Assembly (NCBI RefSeq): GCF_001436605.1 | Contig: NZ_AYZL01000020.1 | Coordinates: forward strand, 310,001-374,000 | DNA from: Holzapfeliella floricola DSM 23037 = JCM 16512 | GTDB lineage: Bacteria; Bacillota; Bacilli; Lactobacillales; Lactobacillaceae | Length of the DNA: 64,000 nucleotides | Reading direction: 5' to 3' | In this document: positions 45,582 through 55,355 of the stretch, piece after piece | How positions within the stretch are numbered: position 1 is the first letter of the stretch | How the letters are laid out: every line of letters starts with the position of its first letter | The notes under the pieces: model-generated | The model's input: only the letters and a program-made list of their open reading frames with translations | What the model was told of the DNA's origin: nothing | Database searches by the model: none | Made by a program: the position numbers and the translations under genes

Positions 45582-46524
45582 CACTAACTACTTTTTCTCC
45601 AATTTTTAGATTTCGACCATGGCCGTTAAGATAATCGCTGATTTTCATTCGAGGTTTACCCATTGGTTGAATTTCATCGACTTCTAGTACACTATTATCA
45701 GCAAAACTTAGACAAAAACGTTTATGGTTATCAACAAGTACACCAGGTTTATAATCTGTTTTTTCATCTAACACATGTGATTGCCACAGTTTTGTTCGCA
45801 CCCCATTAATATAAAGGAAGGCACCTGGATTCGGATTAAGTGCTCGAATTAAATCATGAGCCTCTTTAGCTGTCAGAATTGAAGATACTTGTGCTTCTTC
45901 TTTACTGATTGTAGGTGAAAACGAAACATTATCTGGATTTTGTGGCGTTTTGTCAGTAGGATTTGCAGCGATTTTAGGTAGTGTTTGTAATAGTAAATCA
46001 CGACCCAAATAACTTAACTTGTCAAAAATCGTAGCTGCGTTGTCTTCGTCAGAAATTTTAATACTTTCTTGACTATACATGTCACCAGCATCCATTTCTT
46101 TGACCATTTCCATAATCGTTACACCCGTTTTTTCATCACCGTTTTTCAAGGCATATTGAATAGGTGCCCCACCACGATATTTAGGCAATAACGATCCATG
46201 AACGTTAACAGCTGCAATGTTGACAGAATTCAAGAAATTGGTTGGCAAAAACTGACCATAAGCAGCCGTTACAATAAAATCTGCTTGTACTTGGATTAGT
46301 TTAGATAACTCGTCACTTTGAGTTAACTTTTCTGGTTGAAAAACAGGTAACCCAGCTTCATTAGCATAAGCCTTTACGGGTGTGGGTGTTAATTGTCTTT
46401 TACGACCTAATTTTTTATCTGGTTGAGTTACAACCGCTTTTATTTTATAATCGCCAGACTCATTGAGCCCTTTTAAAATTGGGACACTAAATTGGGGTGT
46501 CCCCATAAAAATAATTGTTTTCAT
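45571..46524 (-). CDS. fmt: methionyl-tRNA formyltransferase
   Basis: Formylates initiator Met-tRNA with 10-formyl-THF, whose synthesis involves FolD of this window. 317 residues. MGTPQFSVPIL at the N-terminus, catalytic NVHGSLLPKYRGGAPIQ (Asn, His) and KEMDAGDM (Asp), plus a C-terminal OB-like domain. It starts 13 bases after priA, the usual priA-fmt-rsmB order. I see no def gene in the window. Confidence 0.96.
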   Translation of the reverse strand: MKTIIFMGTPQFSVPILKGLNESGDYKIKAVVTQPDKKLGRKRQLTPTPVKAYANEAGLPVFQPEKLTQSDELSKLIQVQADFIVTAAYGQFLPTNFLNSVNIAAVNVHGSLLPKYRGGAPIQYALKNGDEKTGVTIMEMVKEMDAGDMYSQESIKISDEDNAATIFDKLSYLGRDLLLQTLPKIAANPTDKTPQNPDNVSFSPTISKEEAQVSSILTAKEAHDLIRALNPNPGAFLYINGVRTKLWQSHVLDEKTDYKPGVLVDNHKRFCLSFADNSVLEVDEIQPMGKPRMKISDYLNGHGRNLKIGEKVVSDEE

Positions 46525-46537
46525 TTTTTGTCACCTT

Positions 46538-48955
46538 CTAATTAAATTGATAAGGATCAACATCTAAATAGATATTGACCTTGTCTTTTTTCGAATCAAA
46601 AGCTTGAGTTTTAATTGTATTGAGTACTGAGTACAATTTAGGCTCAACTTTATATTTGATTAAAATTTGATAGTAGTAATGGTCTTTAAGGCGTGTTACT
46701 GCCTGAGGTGTTGGTCCTAAAATCAAAGCTTGGTCACTGAGTTCTTTTTTTAGCAGGCTTTTAATTTTAAAGGCCACCATTGCTGCCTTTTGTTCTAATT
46801 TACTCGTTACGGTAATTAAATTCAAATAAAAATAAGGCGGATATTGCCCTTGGCGTCTGATTGCCATTTCCTTTTGATAGAATCCTTCATAATTGTGATT
46901 CTTAGCTAGTTGAATCGCATAGTGATTAGGATTATAGGTTTGAATCAGGACTTTTCCAGGTAAACTGGCACGTCCTGCACGGCCACTAACTTGCGTCAAC
47001 AAATCAAACGTTTTCTCAGATGACCTGAAATCTGGAAACGATAGGCCACTATCTGCATTAATGACACCTACTAAGGTTACATTTTCAAAATCTAACCCTT
47101 TGGCTATCATTTGAGTGCCCAATAAAACATCAGCTTCATGGTTACCAAAAGCATCCAGAATTTTTTGATGGCCACCTTTTCTTCTGGTTGTATCAACGTC
47201 CATTCTTAAAATAGTCGATTCAGGTATTAATTGTTGCAATAATTCTTCAATTTTTTGAGTGCCACTACCAAAGAACTTAATCCGAGTAGACTGACACTCA
47301 AGACATCGTTTAGGAATAGATGCTTCGTACCCGCAATAGTGGCATTTCATTTGTTGAGTGTCTTTATGGAGTGTTAAAGAAATATCACAGTGTGGGCACT
47401 TTAGTACATAGCCGCAATCGCGACATAGCATAAAATTAGCATATCCTCGCCGATTCAACAACAATATAACTTGTTGTTTTTTAGCAATAGTCTGTTTAAT
47501 GCCGGTAATTAATTCATCAGATAAATCTAGCTGACTTGAAAAATGAGCCTGTGTCATATCAATTAAGTCAACTTGTGGTAGTGCTAACTGTGTCGGGCGT
47601 TTTGTCATCAACAGAAGTTGATAGCGTTTTTTTTGTGCTCGAGCTCTTGATTCTAGTGAAGGTGTGGCACTACCTAAAACTAAAACAGCTTGATGATACT
47701 TTGCCCGCCACTTTGCAACCTCACGTGCATGATATTTAGGATTCTCTTCTTGCTTATAAGTACTCTCGTGCTCTTCATCAATAATAATTAATCCTAAATT
47801 TTGCAGTGGTGCAAAAATGGCACTTCTTGCCCCCACCACAACGTCAACTTCTTGCCCATTAATCCGACGCCACTCATCATAACGTTCACCATCAGATAAC
47901 CCACTATGTAAAACTGCCACTTTAGCACCAAAACGTGCAAAAACTTGCCTAACCATTTGAGGTGTCAAAGCAATTTCAGGAACTAACATCAAAGCCTGTT
48001 TTTGATTTGTCAGTGCTTTAGCAATTGTTTGTAAATAAACTTCTGTCTTGCCACTTCCTGTAATTCCTTCGAGTAAAAATACCTGCTTTTGTCTTTTAGC
48101 TAATGCATGATTAATTGCTTGAACCGCTGTTTCTTGTTCCTGTGTTAACACTTTAGCAGAAGCCTCATTTTGTATCGTCAAGTCAGCAAGTGGGTTCCGA
48201 TTAATTTGAATCTTTGAGCGTTTTATCCAACCTTTTTTTTCTACTTCTGATAGAAAATTAGTCGATAATTCTGCTTCTTTAACCAACTGTGTCTGTATAA
48301 TAGGGAACTTTTGTGGATTTTTTATGATGAATTTCAAAAGCTTTTGTTGATTTGTTGCATTGGATCTTATTGAGGCCAATAATTTTTGATAAACCGGCAT
48401 GCCCAGTCCTAAATCGATTTGAGTTGTCACTTTATCTTTTGCTTTATTTTTAACCTGATAAACAATTTTTGTTTCTTTATTTTTGAGTGATTTTTGAATG
48501 AGTTTAATTAACTCATAATCTTTAATCTGGTTAAGCGGTAACTGCTTTGTTTCTTGATTTTGAAATAGTTGCTGATAAGTTGACTCAGAAATAGAGTCAG
48601 TTGGTTGCAAAAATCGTTGATAGTTAGCTTTTAAAACATTAGGTAACATCGTTTGAATAACCGAAATACGATAAGTTAGTAGATGACTAGCTAACTGATC
48701 TGACAAATGTAGAAGTTCAGAATTTAAAGGAGGAAATTCATCAATCACAGATAGTAAGTTCTTCGATTTTCCTGAAAAACTACTAGTTGATTTGATAGTA
48801 ACGACGAATCCTTGAATTTTTCGGCGTCCGAATGGGACTTCTACTCTTGAACCGACCTTAACTAAATCAGATAGTTGACTAGGAATTTGATATTGAAATG
48901 TTTTATTGGTATCTTGTGTCGCCACGTCAACAATTACGTCAGCAAACTTAGACAT
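46538..48955 (-). CDS. priA: primosomal protein N' (replication restart helicase PriA)
   Basis: Reloads the replisome at stalled forks. 805 residues: N-terminal 3' DNA-binding domain (RVEVPFGRRKIQGFVV), helicase motif I LEGITGSGKTEVYLQ, DEEH box IIIDEEHESTY, a zinc-binding region with eight cysteines (CRDCGYVLKCPHC and CHYCGYEASIPKRCLECQ), and VSGRAGRASLPGKVLIQ. AGAGAGG precedes the ATG at 48953-48955; 15 earlier open codons overlap the rpoZ terminator region. Confidence 0.96.
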   Translation of the reverse strand: MSKFADVIVDVATQDTNKTFQYQIPSQLSDLVKVGSRVEVPFGRRKIQGFVVTIKSTSSFSGKSKNLLSVIDEFPPLNSELLHLSDQLASHLLTYRISVIQTMLPNVLKANYQRFLQPTDSISESTYQQLFQNQETKQLPLNQIKDYELIKLIQKSLKNKETKIVYQVKNKAKDKVTTQIDLGLGMPVYQKLLASIRSNATNQQKLLKFIIKNPQKFPIIQTQLVKEAELSTNFLSEVEKKGWIKRSKIQINRNPLADLTIQNEASAKVLTQEQETAVQAINHALAKRQKQVFLLEGITGSGKTEVYLQTIAKALTNQKQALMLVPEIALTPQMVRQVFARFGAKVAVLHSGLSDGERYDEWRRINGQEVDVVVGARSAIFAPLQNLGLIIIDEEHESTYKQEENPKYHAREVAKWRAKYHQAVLVLGSATPSLESRARAQKKRYQLLLMTKRPTQLALPQVDLIDMTQAHFSSQLDLSDELITGIKQTIAKKQQVILLLNRRGYANFMLCRDCGYVLKCPHCDISLTLHKDTQQMKCHYCGYEASIPKRCLECQSTRIKFFGSGTQKIEELLQQLIPESTILRMDVDTTRRKGGHQKILDAFGNHEADVLLGTQMIAKGLDFENVTLVGVINADSGLSFPDFRSSEKTFDLLTQVSGRAGRASLPGKVLIQTYNPNHYAIQLAKNHNYEGFYQKEMAIRRQGQYPPYFYLNLITVTSKLEQKAAMVAFKIKSLLKKELSDQALILGPTPQAVTRLKDHYYYQILIKYKVEPKLYSVLNTIKTQAFDSKKDKVNIYLDVDPYQFN

Positions 48956-48977
48956 GCAAAAACCTCTCTTTACGATT

Positions 48978-49017
48978 AAAAAACCTCCATCCACATACAA
49001 AGATGTTGATGAAGGTT
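48978..49017 (-). terminator. intrinsic terminator after rpoZ
   Basis: AACCTTCATC and GATGGAGGTT pair (one G-U) around a 16-base loop, then six T on the minus strand. It separates gmk-rpoZ from priA. Confidence 0.7.
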
Positions 49018-49042
49018 CATCAAAATATAAGCCAATTAGTTA

Positions 49043-49261
49043 TTAACGTGCAACATTAGCCTTATGGTTTGGGTCGATTTCAACGGCACCTTCAGCGATT
49101 TCTTCAAGTGCATGACCGACAACTTTTCTTGACTTGTATTCTTCAATAGCTTGAGGTGCGCCATCTTCTAATTCATGTGCACGTTTTGCAGCTAAAACTG
49201 CTAATGAATAACGTGAATCAACCTTTGTTAATAGTTTGTCAATTGATGGATATGAAATCAT
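49043..49261 (-). CDS. rpoZ: RNA polymerase omega subunit
   Basis: 72 residues. [20 protein letters not shown], then [11 protein letters not shown] and [15 protein letters not shown] match the omega family, which stabilises beta-prime. It lies 15 bases after gmk, the standard gmk-rpoZ pair, and is followed by a terminator. Confidence 0.95.
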   Translation of the reverse strand: MISYPSIDKLLTKVDSRYSLAVLAAKRAHELEDGAPQAIEEYKSRKVVGHALEEIAEGAVEIDPNHKANVAR

Positions 49262-49276
49262 AAATTGTTACTCCTT

Positions 49277-49888
49277 TTATTTATCTAACATTTGACGGTA
49301 ATCATCGATTACACGGTCAACTCGAACGTGTTCAGCATCGATGATGGATTTGATTTTTTGCACTGCTAAGTCAACTTCGTCGTTAACTACAGCATAATCG
49401 TAACTTTCCATCATCAAAATTTCTTCTTTAGCCTTAGTCATTCTCTTTTGAATGACATCTAAATCGTCAGTACCACGTTTGACGATACGGTTTTTTAATT
49501 CAGACAAGTCAGGCGGTGTTAAAAAGATAAAGGCTCCTTCTGGAATTTTATCTCTAACTTGCATTGCACCTTTTACTTCGATTTCAAGTAAAACATCATG
49601 CCCTTGTTCTAACATATCATTAACGGGTTTAAGTGGTGTCCCATAGTAGTTATCAACGTACTGTGCGTATTCCAACATTTCCCCATTTTCAATGGCTGCT
49701 TCAAAAGAAGCCTTATCACTGAAATAGTAATCTATACCATCAACTTCACCTTCACGAGGATTTCTAGTTGTCATTGAAACTGAATATTTAAAGTCAAAAG
49801 CATGGCTTTCAACAAGTGCTTGTCTGACTGTCCCTTTACCCACACCAGAGGGGCCGGATAGGACAATTAATAAACCTTTACTTGGCAT
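49277..49888 (-). CDS. gmk: guanylate kinase
   Basis: Converts GMP to GDP. 203 residues: P-loop [20 protein letters not shown]-binding [20 protein letters not shown], and lid [19 protein letters not shown]. Ribosome site GGGAAG. The ATG fits the family N-terminus, and a promoter candidate lies close upstream. Confidence 0.97.
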   Translation of the reverse strand: MPSKGLLIVLSGPSGVGKGTVRQALVESHAFDFKYSVSMTTRNPREGEVDGIDYYFSDKASFEAAIENGEMLEYAQYVDNYYGTPLKPVNDMLEQGHDVLLEIEVKGAMQVRDKIPEGAFIFLTPPDLSELKNRIVKRGTDDLDVIQKRMTKAKEEILMMESYDYAVVNDEVDLAVQKIKSIIDAEHVRVDRVIDDYRQMLDK

Positions 49889-49914
49889 CGTTTTATCTTC
49901 CCAACATTTTTAAA

Positions 49915-49943
49915 GTATTACTATAATAATGCAATAATTCCAA
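49915..49943 (-). promoter_or_regulatory. putative gmk-rpoZ promoter
   Basis: TTGGAA (49943-49938), 17-base spacer, TAATAC (49920-49915) on the minus strand, in the 87-base gap after recN. Confidence 0.45.
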
Positions 49944-49975
49944 ACATTTTTCAAGCCTTAAGATATAAATAGCCT

Positions 49976-51649
49976 CTATTGCGTTAAACCAAGTAGCTCC
50001 TTAGCATTTTCTAAAGCTGGATTGGTAACTGAATCACCCGCAATCATCTTGGCAATAGCTTCAATTGAATCGTCTAAATTAAGTTTATTAATCACTGTTT
50101 TTGTTCGATTATCGAGAACTTGTTTTTCAATCAAATAGCGATAATCCGATAATGAGGCGATTTGTGGCGAGTGCGTAATAACTAAAACCTGTTGATTTTG
50201 GGCAATTTGCCTCATTTTTTGACCAATGGCGGTCGCTACTCTGCCAGAAACTCCCGTATCAATTTCATCGAAAATAACGGTAGAAACCTGATCAGCTCGT
50301 GAAAAAATAGTTTTCAAGGCTAAAATCACACGCGACTGTTCTCCACCAGAAGCTACTTTGTGTAAGGGCTGCAGGTTTTCGCCAGTATTAGATGAAATAT
50401 AAAACATCGCATTATCCTGACCATTTTTATCAAACTCTTTATTTAACCGAAATCTAATCTCAAATTGGGCTTTATCCATATACAAATCTTTTAACTGCTG
50501 CTTAACTTCTTGCTCTAAAAGTTTAGCTTGTTTACTTCTAATATCTGTCAGTTGGGCAGCATACTTTTTAACATCTCTTAAAACGCTTTCACGTTGTTGT
50601 TTGATGGCTTCAATATCATCTTGACTGAAAAATAATTCATCTAATTGTTTTTGAGCGCTGTCTCTAAAAGAGAGTACGTCTTTTAATGTGGGGCCATATT
50701 TTTTTTGCAACGTTACTAATTGCGTTACACGATCAGAAATATATTGATAATGATCCTCATCAAAGTCAAAGTTATCAGAAATCGTATGCAGTTGATGATT
50801 GGCATCATCAATCGAGTAATAAGCATCGTTAACAGTTTGTGCTAAATTTTTGAACTCCGTTCCGTAAACAGTTAGATTATCTGACTCAGCTTTAACAGCA
50901 TTCATCATTGATGCTAAACCTTGGTCATCTGATTCAAAATAAGCTAATAATTGATAGATTTTGTCACTAATAGACTGGAAATTTGATAACCTTTCAAGTT
51001 CCTCTTCAAGTTTTTGGTCCGTTTCAAAATTAATTTCAACTTCATCTATTTCATTTATTTGAAAATTTAAAATATCAACTTGTTGAGCAACTTGTTGAGC
51101 ATTATCCGTGATTTTTTCTAATTTACGAGATAAGTTTTGATAAGTTTCAAATGCTTCAGTATAATTTTTTTTAACTTTGTTTAGTTTTTCTTTAGCATAA
51201 TCATCTAACAACGAGAGATGAGCCATTTGATTCATTAAAATTTGTTGGTCGTGCTGGCCATGAATATTTACTAAGAATGGACTTAATTGCTTCAGTAAAC
51301 TCACTGTTGTCAGTTCTCCATTTACACGTATAATATTGCGCCCTTTTTGAGAAAGTCGTCTTTGAATAACTAATTGGCTATCATCTAGCTCAATATTATA
51401 ATTATCTAGTAAATGTTGAATCTTATCATGATTGCGATCAAGTTCAAATAATCCCGTGATTACCGCTTCACTAGCCTGACTGCGAACCATTTCAGACGAA
51501 GCGCGTTGACCAAGTAGTAGTGATAATGCATCAATAATGATTGACTTACCCGCACCGGTTTCACCAATTAAAGTTGACATTTTATTATTAAACGTCATTT
51601 GAATTTCTTCAATAATCGCAAAATTTTTAATATCTAATTGACTTAACAT
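49976..51649 (-). CDS. recN: DNA repair protein RecN
   Basis: SMC-like ATPase acting early in double-strand break repair. 557 residues: Walker A GETGAGKSIIIDALSLLLG, coiled-coil arms, signature SGGEQSRVILALK, and Walker B TVIFDEIDTGVSGRVA. It follows the ArgR-family gene by 14 bases, as in many Firmicutes. Confidence 0.96.
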   Translation of the reverse strand: MLSQLDIKNFAIIEEIQMTFNNKMSTLIGETGAGKSIIIDALSLLLGQRASSEMVRSQASEAVITGLFELDRNHDKIQHLLDNYNIELDDSQLVIQRRLSQKGRNIIRVNGELTTVSLLKQLSPFLVNIHGQHDQQILMNQMAHLSLLDDYAKEKLNKVKKNYTEAFETYQNLSRKLEKITDNAQQVAQQVDILNFQINEIDEVEINFETDQKLEEELERLSNFQSISDKIYQLLAYFESDDQGLASMMNAVKAESDNLTVYGTEFKNLAQTVNDAYYSIDDANHQLHTISDNFDFDEDHYQYISDRVTQLVTLQKKYGPTLKDVLSFRDSAQKQLDELFFSQDDIEAIKQQRESVLRDVKKYAAQLTDIRSKQAKLLEQEVKQQLKDLYMDKAQFEIRFRLNKEFDKNGQDNAMFYISSNTGENLQPLHKVASGGEQSRVILALKTIFSRADQVSTVIFDEIDTGVSGRVATAIGQKMRQIAQNQQVLVITHSPQIASLSDYRYLIEKQVLDNRTKTVINKLNLDDSIEAIAKMIAGDSVTNPALENAKELLGLTQ

Positions 51650-51663
51650 AGCATCCCCATTTC

Positions 51664-52104
51664 TTACAATTGATGCAAATATTTAATAAAAGCTGATGCA
51701 TCTTTAACTGAATAAAAAATAATTAGAACCAATGCATCATTTTCAATAACAGAGAATAGTCCTTCTAAATCTTTGGATTTAATTTCTTCACCCAAAGCCT
51801 CAGCCATTCCTGGGTGTGTTTGTAGTTGAACCATGTCACGCTTTTGCTTAATATCCGTTATTGGAAACGACAAAAACTGTCTATCTTTCTTCAATTGCGT
51901 CATTTTTTTATTTTGACCATAAGCAAAACCTGTAGCTGTTAAACGATTTTTATCAATGTATAAATCATCAAAATCTCTAGATATTGTCGCCTGTGTAGTC
52001 TCGATGCCTCGATGATTTAAATGGTCTAGTAATTCTTGTTGACTCTGCACAGTATTATTTTTAATAATATCTAAAATTGCATTTTGTCTCAGTACTTTTT
52101 TCAT
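51664..52104 (-). CDS. argR: ArgR-family transcriptional regulator with a degenerate ligand-binding motif
   Basis: 146 residues. The N-terminal winged helix is intact (VLRQNAILDIIKNNTVQSQQ; ETTQATISRDFDDL). The C-terminal domain normally carries GTIAGDDT, whose acidic pair binds arginine and holds the hexamer; here the aligned stretch reads FSVIENDALVLIIF, keeping only one Asp. It may therefore not sense arginine. Position next to recN matches ahrC/argR of other Firmicutes. No arginine genes are in the window. Confidence 0.85.
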   Translation of the reverse strand: MKKVLRQNAILDIIKNNTVQSQQELLDHLNHRGIETTQATISRDFDDLYIDKNRLTATGFAYGQNKKMTQLKKDRQFLSFPITDIKQKRDMVQLQTHPGMAEALGEEIKSKDLEGLFSVIENDALVLIIFYSVKDASAFIKYLHQL

Positions 52105-52113
52105 TATTTTACT

Positions 52114-52923
52114 TTAAATTCCTTCATCGACTAACGCTATTAGTTCTGATACAGGCTTATTCCATTGGTTTTGACCAGACCCAGATTCATTTTTACGTAA
52201 ATGAATTAAAAATTCAATGTTACCATGACCACCTTTAATCGGTGAGAAGTCTAGGTTAAGAACATCAAAACCAGTTTTTAGTGAGAAATCAATAATTGTC
52301 TCTAGTACTTCCGCATGAACCTTGTGGTCTTTAATAATCCCTTTTTTACCTACTTTTTCACGTCCTGCTTCAAATTGAGGTTTAATTAGGCAAACGGCAT
52401 CGTGATTATTTTCTAAAATATTATACATGGGTGGCAAAATTAGTTTTAATGAAATAAATGAGACATCGGTCATCGCAAAAGTTGGACGACCTTGAGTGAA
52501 ATCAGCCAGCGTACTATAACGAAAATTCTGTCTTTCCATCACAACTACTCGAGGGTCTTCTCTTAAAGACCAAGCTAATTGATTATATCCTACATCTAAA
52601 GCATAAACTTTTTGAGCACCATTTTGTAAGGCAACATCTGTAAAACCACCAGTTGAAGCGCCAATATCTAAACAAATTTTATCTTGTAATGAGATATCAA
52701 AAACTTTCAAGGCTTTTTCTAATTTAAAGCCACCTCGTGACACATACTTAGCATCATGATTTTTTAAGATAAATGTTTCAGATTCCTCAAATTTATCTCC
52801 CGCTTTATCAATTCGTTGATGATTATGGTCTAAGACGTTCCCCGCCATAATCGCACTTTGAGCACGTTGTCTTGAAGGGAAATACCCTTGTTCTGCTAAA
52901 ATTACATCTACTCTTTTTTTCAA
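52114..52923 (-). CDS. tlyA: TlyA family rRNA (cytidine-2'-O)-methyltransferase
   Basis: 269 residues: N-terminal S4 RNA-binding domain (RVDVILAEQGYFPSRQRAQS) and FtsJ-like methyltransferase domain (CLDIGASTGGFTDVALQ, AMTDVSFISLKLILP, LIKPQFEA). Relatives 2'-O-methylate 16S and 23S rRNA, and some are called haemolysin A. It sits between ispA and the ArgR-family gene, as in Bacillus yqxC. It starts three bases after the ispA stop. Confidence 0.92.
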   Translation of the reverse strand: MKKRVDVILAEQGYFPSRQRAQSAIMAGNVLDHNHQRIDKAGDKFEESETFILKNHDAKYVSRGGFKLEKALKVFDISLQDKICLDIGASTGGFTDVALQNGAQKVYALDVGYNQLAWSLREDPRVVVMERQNFRYSTLADFTQGRPTFAMTDVSFISLKLILPPMYNILENNHDAVCLIKPQFEAGREKVGKKGIIKDHKVHAEVLETIIDFSLKTGFDVLNLDFSPIKGGHGNIEFLIHLRKNESGSGQNQWNKPVSELIALVDEGI

Positions 52924-52926
52924 CTC

Positions 52927-53772
52927 TTATTCCTCGCTGTCAAAGTAATCTAAAAAATCTAATAAGTAATCACAACCAGACATATCAATTAATGCTAATC
53001 GAGCTTTACTTATCTCTTCGGTCAAATGAGATTGTGCGCCGTCAATTCCATATACGCTAACATAAGTTGTCTTATCTTGATCGTCATGACCTTCTGGTGA
53101 ACTTTGTTTAGCATCATCTAAATCATCAAAGATTTGAAACGCTAATCCAAATGCATCCCCAAAACGCAAGGTACTTGAAATTTCATCTGCCGTTGCTTCA
53201 GACAGCTTAAGTCCGGTATATAAACTTGCCTGAAATAATCGGCTTGTCTTCAAATGATGAATTTTTGCGATATCTTGAATCGATTGATCAGTTTCAGACC
53301 GAACGTCCAAGTACTGACCATAAACCATACCATTTGGACCGACAGCTTGACTAACATAAGCAACAATATCACTAGCATGATTAGGTAATTCAGCTAGCCA
53401 CTGCAAACCTAATGTCAACAAAGCATCTCCAGCTAAAATTGCATTAGCTTCACCGAATTTTTTATGACTAGTTAACTGACCCCTGCGATAATCATCATTG
53501 TCCATAGCTGGTAAGTCATCATGAATAAGTGAATAAGTATGCAAACATTCAATTGCGGCTGCCGCTTTAAAAACAGTTTGATCAATTGGACGATTAAACA
53601 TCTTGCAAACAGCAAATACAAATAGGGGGCGAATTCGTTTCCCACCCGCTTGAATTGAGTATTTAAGTATTTGAGCAAAATCAGGATTTTGGATTTTTGT
53701 TTCAATTTCAGAAGTTAGAAATTGGTTAAATTTTGATAAATAATCTGCTTGCAACTCTTTTACTTTTTTCAC
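52927..53772 (-). CDS. ispA: farnesyl diphosphate synthase (polyprenyl synthetase family)
   Basis: Condenses IPP and DMAPP to FPP, the primer for UppS. 281 residues. First Asp-rich motif LIHDDLPAMDNDDYRRG, second FDDLDD; KKFGEANAILAGDALLTLG lies between them. I choose the GTG at 53770-53772, with AAAGGA about 11 bases upstream, seven bases after the xseB stop. A longer version from an ATG at 53823 would overlap xseB by 44 bases. No dxs follows, consistent with the mevalonate route used by lactic acid bacteria. Confidence 0.92.
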   Translation of the reverse strand: MKKVKELQADYLSKFNQFLTSEIETKIQNPDFAQILKYSIQAGGKRIRPLFVFAVCKMFNRPIDQTVFKAAAAIECLHTYSLIHDDLPAMDNDDYRRGQLTSHKKFGEANAILAGDALLTLGLQWLAELPNHASDIVAYVSQAVGPNGMVYGQYLDVRSETDQSIQDIAKIHHLKTSRLFQASLYTGLKLSEATADEISSTLRFGDAFGLAFQIFDDLDDAKQSSPEGHDDQDKTTYVSVYGIDGAQSHLTEEISKARLALIDMSGCDYLLDFLDYFDSEE

Positions 53773-53779
53773 GCTATAT

Positions 53780-54004
53780 TTAGTCCTTTTCTGTATTAAA
53801 GTCTTGTAGTTGTCCTTCTTCATTCATTAGTTTATTAACAGTATCTTCTGCACTAACTAATTGTTTTTGAAGCGATTGGCTTAGCTCAACACCTTTTTTG
53901 AACTGATCAAGTGCTTCTTCTAAAGGAACTTGTGCATTTTCTAAATTTTTAACAATAGTTTCCAATTCTTGTAACTGGGATTCAAAGTTAGTTGATTCAG
54001 TCAT
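53780..54004 (-). CDS. xseB: exodeoxyribonuclease VII small subunit
   Basis: 74-residue helical protein: FESQLQELETIVKNLENAQV, then PLEEALDQFKKGVELSQSLQ, the full signature of the family. It wraps XseA in the ExoVII complex that degrades single-stranded DNA. It overlaps the end of xseA by eight bases. Confidence 0.95.
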   Translation of the reverse strand: MTESTNFESQLQELETIVKNLENAQVPLEEALDQFKKGVELSQSLQKQLVSAEDTVNKLMNEEGQLQDFNTEKD

Positions 54005-55355
54005 CTTTATTCTCCTTTTTTATTTCACGTACATCTACTATCGCACTACCATCTTGATAGTGAACTATTAATTGCTGATTGGCAGACAGTTCAGCAACCG
54101 TTTTGATTAGTTGTCCTTGGCTGTCTTCTGTGTAAGTATATCCCCGATTCATTGTGTTGAGCGGACTTAGTGCATCTAATTGATTCATTGCATATTGTAC
54201 ACGTGCTAGTTGCTGATTTAACAGTTGCCTAAAATAATAAGTTAACTGACGCTCTTGATTGTCTACCAGCATTTGATAATGACTAATTCGTTGACTCAAT
54301 AACTTACCATCTATTTGTTGACCAATAATTTCAAATTGATAACTCTTTTTCTTTACAATTTGATTAACTGTTTGGTGCAGGCGATTAGATAGTTGATCTA
54401 CTAATTGTAGCTGCTGCTCATAAATACGACCAGGATTTTTCAAGAAAGGATTGTCAGTTAGATTAACTAATGATTGCTTACGATAAGCTAGTTCTTTTGA
54501 AATTGATTGATAAACTCTGCTTCTAGCTTGAGTTAAATAATTAATGACATCTGGTAAATTAGGTGTTGCAATTTCTGCAGCAGCCGTTGGCGTAGCAGCT
54601 CTAACATCTGCTACTAAATCACTTAAAGTTGTATCAGTTTCGTGACCAACTGAACTAATAATTGGTATGTCCAACTCAAATAATTGTCGAACCACTTGTT
54701 CTTCATTAAATGGCCATAAGTCTTCAATCGATCCACCGCCTCGGCCAACTATCACTGTATCAAATTCAAGATGTGTTTGTTTAATTTGTTGAATAGCTCT
54801 AATTAAACTATCTTTGGCTTTTTCACCCTGTACAATTGCTGGAAATAAAACAATCTGACATTTAGGATAACGCCGTTTAACTGTCGTAATAATATCTTGA
54901 ATCACAGACCCAGACGGACTTGTAATAACTGCTAATTTGTCTGGAAACTTTGGGATTTCTTTTTTATCAGCCGAAAATATTCCTTCACTGATTAGCTTAC
55001 TTTTGAGTTGTTCATATGCTGCATATAATGCTCCAATCCCATCAGGTTGCATGCTATCAATATAAAACTGATAACTACCCGTCGGTGGATAAATGCTAAC
55101 ATGACCCTCTATTAGCACTTTCATTCCTTCTTCGGGGGTAAATTTTAACTTTTGAAAAGCGGACTTAAACATCACCACATTAATTTTGGATTGATTATCT
55201 TTAATTGAAAAATACTGATGTGTATTAGGACGCATTCTAAAATTAGAAATTTCTCCTGTTAAATATACTTTTTTGAGATATGGATCCAAATCAAATTTTC
55301 GCTTTAAGTAGGTTGTTAAAATTGAAACACTTAAATATTTTTCTTCTGTCATCAT
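53997..55355 (-). CDS. xseA: exodeoxyribonuclease VII large subunit
   Basis: 452 residues: N-terminal OB fold (VYLTGEISNFRMRPNTHQYF), catalytic core with AVITSPSGSVIQDIITTVKR, VIVGRGGGSIEDLWPFNEE and SSVGHETDTTLSDLVADVRA, then long coiled coils. Its ATG doublet overlaps the folD stop (TAATGATG), so translation is probably coupled. Confidence 0.96.
   Translation of the reverse strand: MMTEEKYLSVSILTTYLKRKFDLDPYLKKVYLTGEISNFRMRPNTHQYFSIKDNQSKINVVMFKSAFQKLKFTPEEGMKVLIEGHVSIYPPTGSYQFYIDSMQPDGIGALYAAYEQLKSKLISEGIFSADKKEIPKFPDKLAVITSPSGSVIQDIITTVKRRYPKCQIVLFPAIVQGEKAKDSLIRAIQQIKQTHLEFDTVIVGRGGGSIEDLWPFNEEQVVRQLFELDIPIISSVGHETDTTLSDLVADVRAATPTAAAEIATPNLPDVINYLTQARSRVYQSISKELAYRKQSLVNLTDNPFLKNPGRIYEQQLQLVDQLSNRLHQTVNQIVKKKSYQFEIIGQQIDGKLLSQRISHYQMLVDNQERQLTYYFRQLLNQQLARVQYAMNQLDALSPLNTMNRGYTYTEDSQGQLIKTVAELSANQQLIVHYQDGSAIVDVREIKKENKDD

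Noticed and set aside
53773-53823. Longer farnesyl diphosphate synthase start within xseB
   Set aside because: It would overlap xseB by 44 bases and add residues atypical of the family; the GTG just after the xseB stop is better placed.
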